Shown here: positions 1 to 6,146 of the stretch, one piece after another
How positions within the stretch are numbered: position 1 is the first letter of the stretch
How the letters are laid out: every line of letters starts with the position of its first letter
Source: Microscillaceae bacterium
GTDB taxonomy: Bacteria; Bacteroidota; Bacteroidia; Cytophagales; Microscillaceae
Assembly (NCBI GenBank): GCA_003449595.1
Contig: DMHB01000435.1
Span: 1-10,837, forward strand
Direction of reading: 5' to 3'
DNA length: 10,837 bases
Notes under the pieces: model-generated
Seen by the model: the letters and a program-made list of their open reading frames with translations, nothing else
Database searches by the model: none
What the model was told of the DNA's origin: nothing
Position numbers and translations under genes: made by a program

Positions 1-13
1 GCTCTTCCGATCT
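1..13. other. Illumina adapter remnant at contig end
   Basis: The first 13 bases, GCTCTTCCGATCT, are exactly the 3' end shared by Illumina TruSeq adapters; the reverse complement is AGATCGGAAGAGC, the usual trimming sequence. An exact match sitting precisely at base 1 is best read as untrimmed adapter and not genomic DNA. The true genomic sequence therefore begins at about base 14, and the few dozen bases next to it rest on read ends and deserve less trust. Confidence 0.93.
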
Positions 14-75
14 GAGGCTTAATACTTGGTATATTAATACAAGTTTAGGACACAAAGTCTTTCAAGTATTGGCAT
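14..75 (-). pseudogene. Decayed 5' end of a second Uma2 gene (cut by contig edge)
   Basis: On the minus strand an ATG at 75 opens MPILERL, nearly the same as the MPMLERL start of the intact Uma2 gene at 746. After that the reading frame is lost: relative to the intact copy about six bases are replaced by two, a net loss of four. Beyond this the bases at about 31-49 still align, giving PKLV in the shifted frame against PELV in the intact protein. The open frame from 75 hits a stop after 13 codons. This is a frameshifted remnant of a duplicated Uma2 gene whose remainder lies beyond the contig end, if it exists. Errors next to the adapter could contribute to the apparent frameshift. Confidence 0.6.
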
Positions 76-160
76 AGCGACTATCTTTTAGGTGATTTTA
101 TATTGATTCAACAACTCGATTAACTTTTCCACTTCTTTGTTGCATAGCTCGGCAAATACA
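53..160. repeat. Direct repeat copy A (degenerate)
   Basis: These 108 bases align without gaps to 724-831 with 13 mismatches (88% identity, counted by eye), at an offset of 671 bp in the same orientation. The repeat covers, in minus-strand order, the last codons of the aminotransferase gene, the 12-bp spacer and the first codons of the Uma2 gene. Similarity ends near 160, just before the end of the intact Uma2 gene at 186, as expected for a tandem-duplication junction. Confidence 0.88.
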
Positions 161-174
161 AGAAAATCATCCAT
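88..174 (-). pseudogene. Fragment of aminotransferase C-terminus (28-codon open frame)
   Basis: From 160 to 88 on the minus strand the sequence reads FAELCNKEVEKLIELLNQ and then YKIT-stop, matching the C-terminus of the intact aminotransferase (FAELSNEEVEKVIEVLNQ, YKVS-stop) with no indel. An ATG at 174 happens to extend this frame to 28 codons, but the extra residues do not match the aminotransferase. Of 11 base differences in the homologous codons only two are synonymous, and seven amino acids change in about 23 codons. That pattern fits drift without selection better than a maintained peptide. It is most likely a non-functional duplicate end, not a small gene. Confidence 0.65.
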
Positions 175-185
175 TTTTGTTGCAT

Positions 186-746
186 TTACAGGTTTCTTTC
201 AGGAAAAATATCCTTGCAATCCACTTCAAAACCTGCCAACAAGCGCGAAGTCATCTTCCCTTGTTCGGCTATAAATTGATGCAATTGGTATTGCTGATTC
301 TCCAAATAAAATATTTCCACTACTTGATTGGCAGGGTCAATCAGCCAATACTCTTTGACGCCATACTGCTCATACAGTTTCTTTTTTTCCTCACTATCGC
401 GATAGAAAGTGGAGGGGGAAATAATTTCTACCAACAAATCAGGCACACCCTCAAAGCCACGTTTAGTCAAATACTTCAAGTTTTCTTGCGCAATGAAAAC
501 AATGTCAGGTTGTACCACATTATTATCATCTAATATGACATCAAAAGGCGCAAATAATACTTCTCCTCTTTGATTTTTTTTGACAAACAAATGCAGGTCA
601 GAACCTAAATTACGTGAAATTTTTTGGTGTTCTGTGTTGGGTGCCGGCGACATAAAAAGTTGATTTTTAATGATTTCGCAACGGGTTTCAGGGGCAAACG
701 CTTCTACGAGTTCAGGATATGTCCAAAGTCTTTCAAGCATTGGCAT
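186..746 (-). CDS. Uma2 family putative endonuclease (DUF820, PD-(D/E)XK fold)
   Basis: This 186-residue protein has the layout of the Uma2 family, a restriction-endonuclease-like fold whose members are usually annotated as putative nucleases; their biological role is not well established. Visible motifs are PD at residues 80-81 (PDIVF), the core DLLVEIISPST at 103-113 with Asp103 and Glu107 as expected metal-site residues, a basic stretch around 116-124, and the typical GVKEYWLIDP at 129-138. The length is normal for the family. The ATG at 746 lies 12 bp after the aminotransferase stop, so co-transcription is possible, although no clear ribosome binding site is seen. Base composition is clearly lower in GC than the neighbours: two sampled 60-base lines are 33% and 38% GC, against about 62% in a line of the adjacent aminotransferase. 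A decayed second copy lies just downstream. These points suggest an acquired and duplicated gene. Confidence 0.9.
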   Translation of the reverse strand: MPMLERLWTYPELVEAFAPETRCEIIKNQLFMSPAPNTEHQKISRNLGSDLHLFVKKNQRGEVLFAPFDVILDDNNVVQPDIVFIAQENLKYLTKRGFEGVPDLLVEIISPSTFYRDSEEKKKLYEQYGVKEYWLIDPANQVVEIFYLENQQYQLHQFIAEQGKMTSRLLAGFEVDCKDIFPERNL

Positions 747-831
747 AGCGGCTATCTTTTAGGAGACTTTATATTGATTCAACACCTCAATTACCTTTTC
801 CACTTCTTCGTTACTCAGCTCGGCAAACATA
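724..831. repeat. Direct repeat copy B (within intact genes)
   Basis: This is the presumed parental copy of the repeat at 53-160. It spans the last 24 codons of the aminotransferase, the 12-bp spacer and the first seven or so codons of the Uma2 gene. Both reading frames are intact here, so this copy is taken as the original. Confidence 0.88.
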
Positions 832-1862
832 GGCAGCGAAAGACAATGCGCGGCCAAATACTCGGCCTGTGGGCAATCGCCCGGCTGGTAGCCCAAATGC
901 GTGTATGCTTTTTGCAGATGACAAGGCACCGGATAATGTAAACCCGGAAACACCTGGTTTTGCTGCAAATATTGCATCAAATCATCACGGTTGTCGGTGG
1001 TGATGACAAACAAATGATATACCGAATCTGCGAAAGCGGGCTGGGCTTGCATTTTGATATGGGGGTTGGTGATACCCTGCTGGTACATTTTCGCAATTGC
1101 TTTTCGGCGTGCATTCCAACCATCGAGGTAAGATAGTTTTACATCCAAGCTGGCGGCTTCCAATCCACCCATCCGCATATTAAAGCCTATTTCGTCGTGG
1201 TAGTAGCGCACCGTAGAGCCGTGGCTGCGCAGGCTATGCAGGTGTTTTACATAGTTTTCGTGGTTGGTCGTGATGCCACCGGCCTCTCCATAAGCGCCCA
1301 AATTTTTGCCCGGATAAAAACTAAAGCAAGCCATTTCGCCAAACCCGCCAACACGCTTGCCTTTGTAATAAGCACCGTGGGCTTGCGCGGCATCTTCTAC
1401 CAAAAACAGGTTGTGCTGCTGGGCAATGGCTTTGACCGCATCCACATCGAAAGGTTGGCCGTAGAGGTGTACGCCAGCAATGGCTTTGGTTTTGGGCGTA
1501 ATTTTTTCTGCTATTTTCGAGGCATCGATTTCCCAAGTGTCGCTGGTGCAGTCCACAAAAACAGGCGTTGCTTGGCAGTAGCTCACCCCCCAAGCGGTGG
1601 CTATAAAAGTATTGGCCGGTACAATGACTTCGTCGCCCGGGCCGATGCCTAATGCCAACATAGCCAAATGCAAGGCAGAAGTGCCATTGTTTACCCCAAC
1701 GGCATATTGGGTGTCGCAATAGGCGGCAAAATTCTTTTCAAATTGCTCGACGTATTTACCACCCGAAAAGGCTGTGTCGTTGCAAACCTCTTCAAAACGG
1801 GTAAAGATTTCTTGCTTGATTTGTGCGTATTGCTTTTTGAGGTCGAGAAAGGGAATATTCAT
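759..1862 (-). CDS. DegT/DnrJ/EryC1/StrS family sugar aminotransferase
   Basis: This is a PLP-dependent fold-type I aminotransferase of the family that places amino groups on nucleotide-activated keto sugars for surface polysaccharides or glycoproteins. At 367 residues it is full length. Visible signatures are the N-terminal IPFLDLKKQY, the NNGTSALHLA loop at 58-67 that contacts the cofactor phosphate, HLYGQPFDV at 132-140, VEDAAQAHGA at 155-164 with Asp157 expected to hold the pyridine nitrogen, and SFYPGKNLGAYGEAGG at 181-196 with Lys186 as the Schiff-base lysine. HLYG and YPGKNLGAYG resemble dTDP-sugar 3-aminotransferases of the FdtB/QdtB type, but the substrate cannot be set from the sequence alone. 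No nucleotide-sugar dehydratase, isomerase or glycosyltransferase lies in the window, so the gene sits apart from any visible polysaccharide cluster. Its 3' end was duplicated (see 53-160). Confidence 0.93.
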   Translation of the reverse strand: MNIPFLDLKKQYAQIKQEIFTRFEEVCNDTAFSGGKYVEQFEKNFAAYCDTQYAVGVNNGTSALHLAMLALGIGPGDEVIVPANTFIATAWGVSYCQATPVFVDCTSDTWEIDASKIAEKITPKTKAIAGVHLYGQPFDVDAVKAIAQQHNLFLVEDAAQAHGAYYKGKRVGGFGEMACFSFYPGKNLGAYGEAGGITTNHENYVKHLHSLRSHGSTVRYYHDEIGFNMRMGGLEAASLDVKLSYLDGWNARRKAIAKMYQQGITNPHIKMQAQPAFADSVYHLFVITTDNRDDLMQYLQQNQVFPGLHYPVPCHLQKAYTHLGYQPGDCPQAEYLAAHCLSLPMFAELSNEEVEKVIEVLNQYKVS

Positions 1863-1949
1863 ACAGTGAAAGGCTAATGCAAAAGTGAAATATAGGTTGC
1901 CAAATTAAAATAGCTTTATTGCTCAATATAACGCAATATTTTCGCAGGG

Positions 1950-1965
1950 TTGCCTGCCAAGGCAA
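1950..1965. other. Small inverted repeat after the thioesterase gene
   Basis: Arms TTGCCT (1950-1955) and AGGCAA (1960-1965) flank a four-base loop in the 137-bp gap between the thioesterase stop and the aminotransferase start. There is no run of T after it on the minus strand, so it is at most a weak transcript-end or RNA-stability hairpin. The rest of the gap is AT-rich, and I see no gene and no convincing promoter in it. Confidence 0.3.
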
Positions 1966-1999
1966 AATCTCCCTTCCCAATCAAAGTCTTGGCTGTAGC

Positions 2000-2419
2000 C
2001 TATTTATGCGGCACCACAGCCATCGTAATACGGCTGATGCACACCAACTTACCGTTGTCGTCGGTGATGCGGATTTCCCATACTTGGGTGGCGCGGCCTA
2101 CGTGTACGGCGGTGGCTTTGCCCCATACAAAACCCTCTTTGACCGAACTAATGTGGTTGGCGTTGATTTCAAGCCCTACGCAACGCACCTGGGTTGGGTC
2201 GGAGGCCAACCAAGCCCCCGTGCTGCCCAAGGTTTCGGCCAGTACCACTGAGGCGCCGCCGTGCAATATCCCGAAAGGCTGGCGGGTGCGCTCGTCCACA
2301 GGCATTTTGGCGCATACATAGTTATCTCCGATTTCAGTAAATTCGATGCCCAAAAAAGTTGGCATATTGGCTTTGGCTTGTCCGTTGAGCATTTCGACGG
2401 TGATGGCAGGATTAAACAT
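2000..2419 (-). CDS. Hotdog-fold acyl-CoA thioesterase (PaaI/MenI/YdiI-like)
   Basis: This 139-residue single-domain hotdog protein hydrolyses acyl- or aroyl-CoA thioesters. The signature RTRQPFGILHGGASVVLAE spans residues 44-62 and is very close to that of E. coli YdiI/MenI (1,4-dihydroxy-2-naphthoyl-CoA hydrolase) and EntH. The expected catalytic Glu is Glu62, with Gln47 and His53 in the substrate region. The length matches these enzymes. MenI activity in menaquinone synthesis is plausible because Bacteroidota use menaquinone, but no other men gene is present, so a general CoA-thioester proofreading role is equally possible. The gene is divergent from the lipoprotein gene at 2523, with 103 bp between the two starts, and is separated from the downstream aminotransferase by 137 bp, so it may be transcribed alone. 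Confidence 0.9.
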   Translation of the reverse strand: MFNPAITVEMLNGQAKANMPTFLGIEFTEIGDNYVCAKMPVDERTRQPFGILHGGASVVLAETLGSTGAWLASDPTQVRCVGLEINANHISSVKEGFVWGKATAVHVGRATQVWEIRITDDNGKLVCISRITMAVVPHK

Positions 2420-2433
2420 AGTTTTCTAAAAGA

Positions 2434-2467
2434 TTTGTGTGACTTTTCTTGGATTTGGGTATTTTCG
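2434..2467 (+). promoter_or_regulatory. Weak candidate promoter for the lipoprotein gene
   Basis: TATTTTCG at 2460-2467 matches the Bacteroidota -7 pattern TAnnTTTG in all but one fixed base, and a TTTG stands at 2434-2437. The 22-base spacing between them is longer than the usual 19-20, so this is only a candidate. If used, it would leave an AT-rich leader of about 50 bases before the ATG at 2523. Confidence 0.25.
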
Positions 2468-2522
2468 CACCCGCAAGTTGGACTAAACAAGTAATAATAT
2501 TTCAAAAAAACAATTCAACAAG

Positions 2523-3752
2523 ATGAAGTTTTATAGCAAGTATGCTTTTTATGGTGTTTGTATAATTGCCCTCGCGGCCTGTTCTTCAGGTGGCAAAGGC
2601 TCAGAAGGGAAAAAAACTGCTGCCGCTGATTCGCTCAAAGGCAAAGACATCAAACAAGAAAAGGCACGACCTACCGACCGTACTTTCAATGATATGGGGC
2701 GCTTCATAGCCGGTTTGCCTTCGGAAGAGGGGAGCAAAATGGCGGCCTACGAGAAAGACGTTGCTTGGCAAAACTATGTAGCCTCGGCCAACAACCAGTG
2801 GGCAGGCATCAACAAAAAGTTTGAGGTAATGGCCAAATGGCGCGACGAAGAACTCAAAGCTCCTACCAAGGCCGGCGGCCTGTTGTTTTATCCTTTCAGT
2901 GGGCCTGATTTCTTACACGCAGCTGCCTTTTTCCCTACTGTCGAAGAGGTTGTAATGATTGGCTTAGAGCCGATTGGTTCGCTGCCCGATTTTGAAAAAA
3001 TCAGCAAAAAAGGGATGGGAGGCTATTTCAATGGCATTCAGCGCGGTTTATTCAGCATTTTGGGGTTGAGTTTTTTCCAAACCAACGATATGGCCAACGA
3101 TTATACCGGCAGGGTTAACACCGATGTAGATGGCACGTTGCCCGCCTTGATGTTGTTTGTGGAGCGCACCGGCCACAAAATTCTGTATTACGAAAAAGTA
3201 GCCATTGCTGCCGACGGCAAACTCATTCCGGCAACGGAAATCAAAGTAGCCGACCCCAAAAAAGACACCACTTACTATGGCACCCGCATCGACTACCAAG
3301 CGCCCAACAGCGACAAACGCCATAGCTTGTACTATCTCGGTCTGAACCTGTCTAACGACCGCTATATGGGCTTGGGTGGCTTGAACCAGCGCAGCGATTT
3401 GCTCAACTACCTCAAAAGTTTGAATATTACTTCTACCTACCTCAAATCGGCTTCTTTCCTAATGTATAAGCCTTATTTTTCCATCATCCGCGACTTGATT
3501 TTGGAAAAAGCCAAGTTTGTACTACAAGACGACTCGGGAATGGCTTTTGAAAACTTTACCAAGGGCGGCAAATGGGATATTACACTATTTGGCGTATATG
3601 CAGGCCCTATTCCGTTGTTTTCCAATTATTGGCAAAACGACATCGCGCAGGCTTACAAACAAGGCACGTACCCGGTGCGCCCTTTGCCTTTCGGGATTGG
3701 CTACCAATATCGCCAAGGGTCTTCTAATTTGATGTTGGCCACCAAAAAATAA
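2523..3752 (+). CDS. Uncharacterised lipoprotein, 409 residues
   Basis: I do not recognise the family. The N-terminus MKFYSKYAFYGVCIIALAAC has a short basic start, a hydrophobic core and a lipobox ending at Cys20 (LAAC), so the protein is expected to be lipid-anchored after signal peptidase II cleavage. A low-complexity linker rich in Ser, Gly, Lys and Ala follows at about 21-50, before what looks like one folded domain from about 55 to the end. The body is rich in aromatic residues, with recurring hydrophobic-aromatic segments such as GGLLFYPFSGPDFLHAAAFF at 118-137. I see no second membrane segment, no Cys pair beyond the lipobox, and no catalytic motif I can name. Transcription ends at a strong terminator just downstream. 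The neighbours, a thioesterase and a CoA-transferase-family enzyme, give no firm hint of function. Confidence 0.85.
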   Translation: MKFYSKYAFYGVCIIALAACSSGGKGSEGKKTAAADSLKGKDIKQEKARPTDRTFNDMGRFIAGLPSEEGSKMAAYEKDVAWQNYVASANNQWAGINKKFEVMAKWRDEELKAPTKAGGLLFYPFSGPDFLHAAAFFPTVEEVVMIGLEPIGSLPDFEKISKKGMGGYFNGIQRGLFSILGLSFFQTNDMANDYTGRVNTDVDGTLPALMLFVERTGHKILYYEKVAIAADGKLIPATEIKVADPKKDTTYYGTRIDYQAPNSDKRHSLYYLGLNLSNDRYMGLGGLNQRSDLLNYLKSLNITSTYLKSASFLMYKPYFSIIRDLILEKAKFVLQDDSGMAFENFTKGGKWDITLFGVYAGPIPLFSNYWQNDIAQAYKQGTYPVRPLPFGIGYQYRQGSSNLMLATKK

Positions 3753-3770
3753 AACGGTCTATTATTCACC

Positions 3771-3809
3771 AAAAACCCCTGAAAATTATCCAAATCTTCA
3801 GGGGTTTTT
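3771..3809. terminator. Bidirectional intrinsic terminator
   Basis: A perfect 13-bp inverted repeat, AAAAACCCCTGAA (3771-3783) and TTCAGGGGTTTTT (3797-3809), encloses a 13-base loop. The stem carries an A-tract on one side and a T-tract on the other, so it can stop transcription in both directions. It lies between two convergent genes, 18 bp after the lipoprotein stop and 17 bp after the stop of the CoA-transferase-family gene, exactly where a shared terminator is needed. Confidence 0.92.
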
Positions 3810-3826
3810 CTATTATACAGAGGAGG

Positions 3827-5425
3827 CTACTTGCCAAACTGCACCACTTTCTGCGTAGCCAAGGCTTGAATTTGCTCGTCTGTCAAACCGGCCTCACGCA
3901 AAATGGCCAGTGTGTCTTCGCCCATCAAGGGGGGAGTCCAAGCAGGTTGGGCTTGGGTAGCCGAAAATTTCAGCGGTACGCCGATGGTTTTCAGTTTGCC
4001 AGCTGTGGGGTGTTCCATTTCCACTACCATTTGGCGGGCTTTGACGTGCGGATCGTGCTCTACTTGTGCGGTATCGTAAACAGGGTTCAGCATTACGTCG
4101 TGCTCGATGCCCAAGGCGGTCCAATAAGCCGCATCGCGCGAGCGGAACAGCTCGGTCAGTTCGGCTTTGTATTGCGCCAAAGTGGCCTTGTCGGGAGCTA
4201 AAATGCGTCCTTTCCATTCGGGCTTGCCGACCACATCGCAAAACTTAGCCCAGAATTTTTCTTCCAGCGTACCCAGCGCCATATATTTACCGTCTTGCGT
4301 AGGATAAATGCCATAGTTCACCAAGCCTCCCGAAAGGAAAGCCTCGTCGCGGGGTTGTGGCTGCTGGGTGGCCGTATGCAGCGAAAAAGGATTGACCGAC
4401 AGCGGCATCACCCCATCCATCATCGACACATCGACAAATTGCCCCTCGCCGGTGCGTTGACGTGCATAAACAGCTGACAAACAAGCAATGACGGCCATAT
4501 ACGAACCTCCGGCAATATCGGCTATTTGCACCAAAGGCACCTGCGGCGCTTCGTTTTGGTTGCCCGAAAGCAGGCCCGCATAGCTGATGTAGTTCAAATC
4601 GTGGCCTGCCAGTTGGGCATAAGGGCCGGTTTGGCCGTAGCCGGTTACCGATACATAAATAATTTTAGGATTGATGGCTTTGACCGAAGCAAAATCAAGC
4701 CCCATTTTGGCCATCACGCCCGGACGAAATTGCTCGATGAAAATATCCGCCGTCTGGATGAGCTTGGTCATTACTTCCTTGCCTTGCGGAGTGGCATAGT
4801 CGAGCAACAGGCTGCGTTTCGAGCGGTTGAAGGCCAAATAACCGGCAGATTCGCCGCCTATGTGTGGCGGGAAATCGCGGGTATAATCATAAAAAGTAGG
4901 CGACTCAATTTTGATGACCTCAGCCCCCATATCGGCCATCATCATCGTAGCCAGCGGGCCGGGCAGCAAGCGGGTAAGGTCTAACACCCGCAACCCTTGC
5001 AAAGGGCCATTGGCGGGCTTGCGCGAAGCAGTGCCTTTGAGTTCGGCGGGTTGGGCAGTTTCACCGGCTTGCAATGCCTCGGGCGAAAAACGTTCGAACA
5101 ACTTCGTAAATTCCATCATAGCGCCGATGTTGCTTACTTTCAGCTTGCCCATGGTCAGCGCCATCATCGGGTTGGCTTTGCCCAGTTCCAAATCGACATA
5201 GGTTTGGGGGCTGGTTTTCACCACACATTGTGGCGTGCCTATCAGGCCGGTTTCTACATTACATTGGCCGTTTTGCACCGACACGGTATATTGCAGGCTT
5301 TCGCCGGATTTTTTGTCAGTAAAATCGAAATGAAGAACAGCTTCATAGTTGCTTGCTTTGTGGGCTTTGAAGCGCTTGGGCAGACTATTGAAAATATCTT
5401 GCGGGGTGATGGTTTGTTGGCTCAT
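3827..5425 (-). CDS. SCP2-like domain fused to CaiB/BaiF (alpha-methylacyl-CoA racemase-like) protein
   Basis: Two domains are visible. Residues about 8-115 look like an SCP2 sterol-carrier lipid-binding domain (IFNSLPKRF, then VLHFDFTD, YTVSVQNGQC, ALTMGKLKVSNIGAMMEF). After a linker, residues about 140-525 form a class III CoA-transferase fold (GLRVLDLTRLLPGPLATMMM, GAEVIKIESP, RSKRSLLLD). The active-site region reads GHDLNYISYAGLL with His275 and Asp276, then IADIAGGS with Asp303, and LGTLEEKFW with Glu388. His, a second Asp before GGS and this Glu are the pattern of alpha-methylacyl-CoA racemase, not formyl- or carnitine-CoA transferase. The likely role is therefore epimerising 2-methylacyl-CoA esters, perhaps with lipid delivery by the SCP2 part; substrate and activity are inferred. 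A longer frame starts at TTG 5431, but the ATG at 5425 (MSQQ) is preferred, giving 532 residues. No Shine-Dalgarno site is seen. Confidence 0.85.
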   Translation of the reverse strand: MSQQTITPQDIFNSLPKRFKAHKASNYEAVLHFDFTDKKSGESLQYTVSVQNGQCNVETGLIGTPQCVVKTSPQTYVDLELGKANPMMALTMGKLKVSNIGAMMEFTKLFERFSPEALQAGETAQPAELKGTASRKPANGPLQGLRVLDLTRLLPGPLATMMMADMGAEVIKIESPTFYDYTRDFPPHIGGESAGYLAFNRSKRSLLLDYATPQGKEVMTKLIQTADIFIEQFRPGVMAKMGLDFASVKAINPKIIYVSVTGYGQTGPYAQLAGHDLNYISYAGLLSGNQNEAPQVPLVQIADIAGGSYMAVIACLSAVYARQRTGEGQFVDVSMMDGVMPLSVNPFSLHTATQQPQPRDEAFLSGGLVNYGIYPTQDGKYMALGTLEEKFWAKFCDVVGKPEWKGRILAPDKATLAQYKAELTELFRSRDAAYWTALGIEHDVMLNPVYDTAQVEHDPHVKARQMVVEMEHPTAGKLKTIGVPLKFSATQAQPAWTPPLMGEDTLAILREAGLTDEQIQALATQKVVQFGK

Positions 5426-5472
5426 AAGCAAAAGACGGGTGTTTGTTGTTGTAGATGTTGTTTAGTTGGGCG

Positions 5473-5503
5473 CAAAGATAAAGGCTTTTTGAAAGTGTGC
5501 AAT
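5473..5503 (-). promoter_or_regulatory. Bacteroidota-type promoter for the SCP2/CaiB gene
   Basis: On the minus strand TATCTTTG (5480-5473) is a perfect match to the -7 pattern TAnnTTTG. It is preceded after 19 bases by ATTG (5503-5500), three of four bases of the -33 element. This spacing is the normal one. A start of transcription near 5466 would give a leader of about 40 bases. Confidence 0.6.
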
Positions 5504-5594
5504 TGCAGACAAAAACCCAGCGCGGTGCAGATTGTTTCGAGTAGGTATTTCCGCCTGAAAACAAAAGCATCTTTTTCGCATCGCTGCTCACTGT

Positions 5595-5626
5595 TTTGCC
5601 AAACCCCGCCAGCTTTGCTATATTTG
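5595..5626 (+). promoter_or_regulatory. Bacteroidota-type promoter for the peroxiredoxin operon
   Basis: TTTG at 5595-5598 and TATATTTG at 5619-5626, 20 bases apart, match both elements of the Bacteroidota housekeeping promoter without a mismatch. Transcription should start near 5633, leaving a leader of about 29 bases, rich in A and C and without a Shine-Dalgarno site, before the ATG at 5662. No recognisable binding site for an oxidative-stress regulator was found in the 236-bp gap shared with the divergent gene. Confidence 0.7.
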
Positions 5627-5661
5627 CACCACCAAATCAAACCCTTTAAACCAAAAAAACT

Positions 5662-6111
5662 ATGGCATTGGCAGTTGGCGACAAAGCGCCCGCATTCGAA
5701 GGCAAAAACCAAGCAGGCGAACCCATCAAATTGGCTGATTATGCAGGCAAAAAAGTGGTCTTGTATTTCTATCCCAAAGACAATACCCCGGGCTGCACTG
5801 CGCAAGCCTGCAACCTGCGCGACAACTACGAAGCCTTGCTACAAGCCGGTTATGTGGTGCTGGGTGTAAGTGTGGACGATGAAAAATCGCATCAGAAATT
5901 TATTGAGAAATTCAGCCTTCCTTTTCCGCTTATTGCCGACACCGACAAAGTAATCGTAGAGCAATTTGGCGTTTGGAAAGAAAAATCGATGTATGGCAAA
6001 AAATATATGGGCATTGAGCGCACCACTTTTGTCATCGATGAGCAAGGTGTCATTACGCAAATCATTAACAAAGTAAATACAGACAATCACACTGCGCAAA
6101 TTTTGGCTTAG
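5662..6111 (+). CDS. bcp: Thioredoxin-dependent peroxiredoxin, Bcp/PrxQ type
   Basis: This cytoplasmic thiol peroxidase reduces hydrogen peroxide and organic hydroperoxides and is recycled by thioredoxin. The protein is 149 residues, the usual length, and has no signal peptide. The active-site block YFYPKDNTPGCTAQACNLRD at 35-54 contains peroxidatic Cys45 and, five residues on, Cys50. The CxxxxC spacing is the PrxQ hallmark, where the second Cys resolves the sulfenic acid within the same subunit. Thr42 and Arg120 (IERTTFVID) complete the conserved active site. The gene follows a good promoter and begins a run of four plus-strand genes; the gap to the transketolase gene is 35 bp. Confidence 0.96.
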   Translation: MALAVGDKAPAFEGKNQAGEPIKLADYAGKKVVLYFYPKDNTPGCTAQACNLRDNYEALLQAGYVVLGVSVDDEKSHQKFIEKFSLPFPLIADTDKVIVEQFGVWKEKSMYGKKYMGIERTTFVIDEQGVITQIINKVNTDNHTAQILA

Positions 6112-6117
6112 GCCAAA
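6102..6117. other. Small hairpin over the peroxiredoxin stop codon
   Basis: TTTGGC (6102-6107) and GCCAAA (6112-6117) can pair around a four-base loop that includes part of the TAG stop. A T-rich stretch follows about ten bases later (6129-6134). The stem is short and the T-run is not adjacent, so at most it would reduce read-through into the transketolase gene. Confidence 0.25.
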
Positions 6118-6146
6118 GGTTTGGGTGGTTTTTTGAAATAAAATGT

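Noticed and set aside
177..533. A 118-codon plus-strand frame opposite the Uma2 gene
   Set aside because: It is antisense to a gene with clear family motifs, and its Leu/Phe-rich product follows from the AT-rich composition.
53..831. A mobile element flanked by the two direct repeats
   Set aside because: The repeats consist of gene ends and not terminal repeats, there are no inverted ends or transposase, and tandem duplication explains the layout.
186..1862. Uma2 and aminotransferase as a defence or toxin-antitoxin pair
   Set aside because: The aminotransferase is a normal sugar-modifying enzyme, and nothing but adjacency connects the two.
1863..1925. Possible promoter for the aminotransferase with TATATTTC on the minus strand
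   Set aside because: The last fixed base of the -7 pattern is wrong and no TTTG stands 19-20 bases upstream.
1792..1980. A 62-codon minus-strand frame in the gap before the aminotransferase gene
   Set aside because: It overlaps the aminotransferase start in another frame, has no family resemblance and no upstream signal.
5425..5431. TTG at 5431 as the start of the SCP2/CaiB gene
   Set aside because: An ATG follows two codons later and is the simpler start; neither has a ribosome binding site to favour it.
5385..5591. A 68-codon minus-strand frame in the divergent promoter region
   Set aside because: It covers the promoter elements and overlaps the SCP2/CaiB start in another frame; there is no sign of coding constraint.
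4997..5869. A 290-codon plus-strand open frame across the SCP2/CaiB gene and the start of the peroxiredoxin gene
   Set aside because: It lies antisense to one strong gene and out of frame over another, crosses two promoters, and its product has no recognisable domain.
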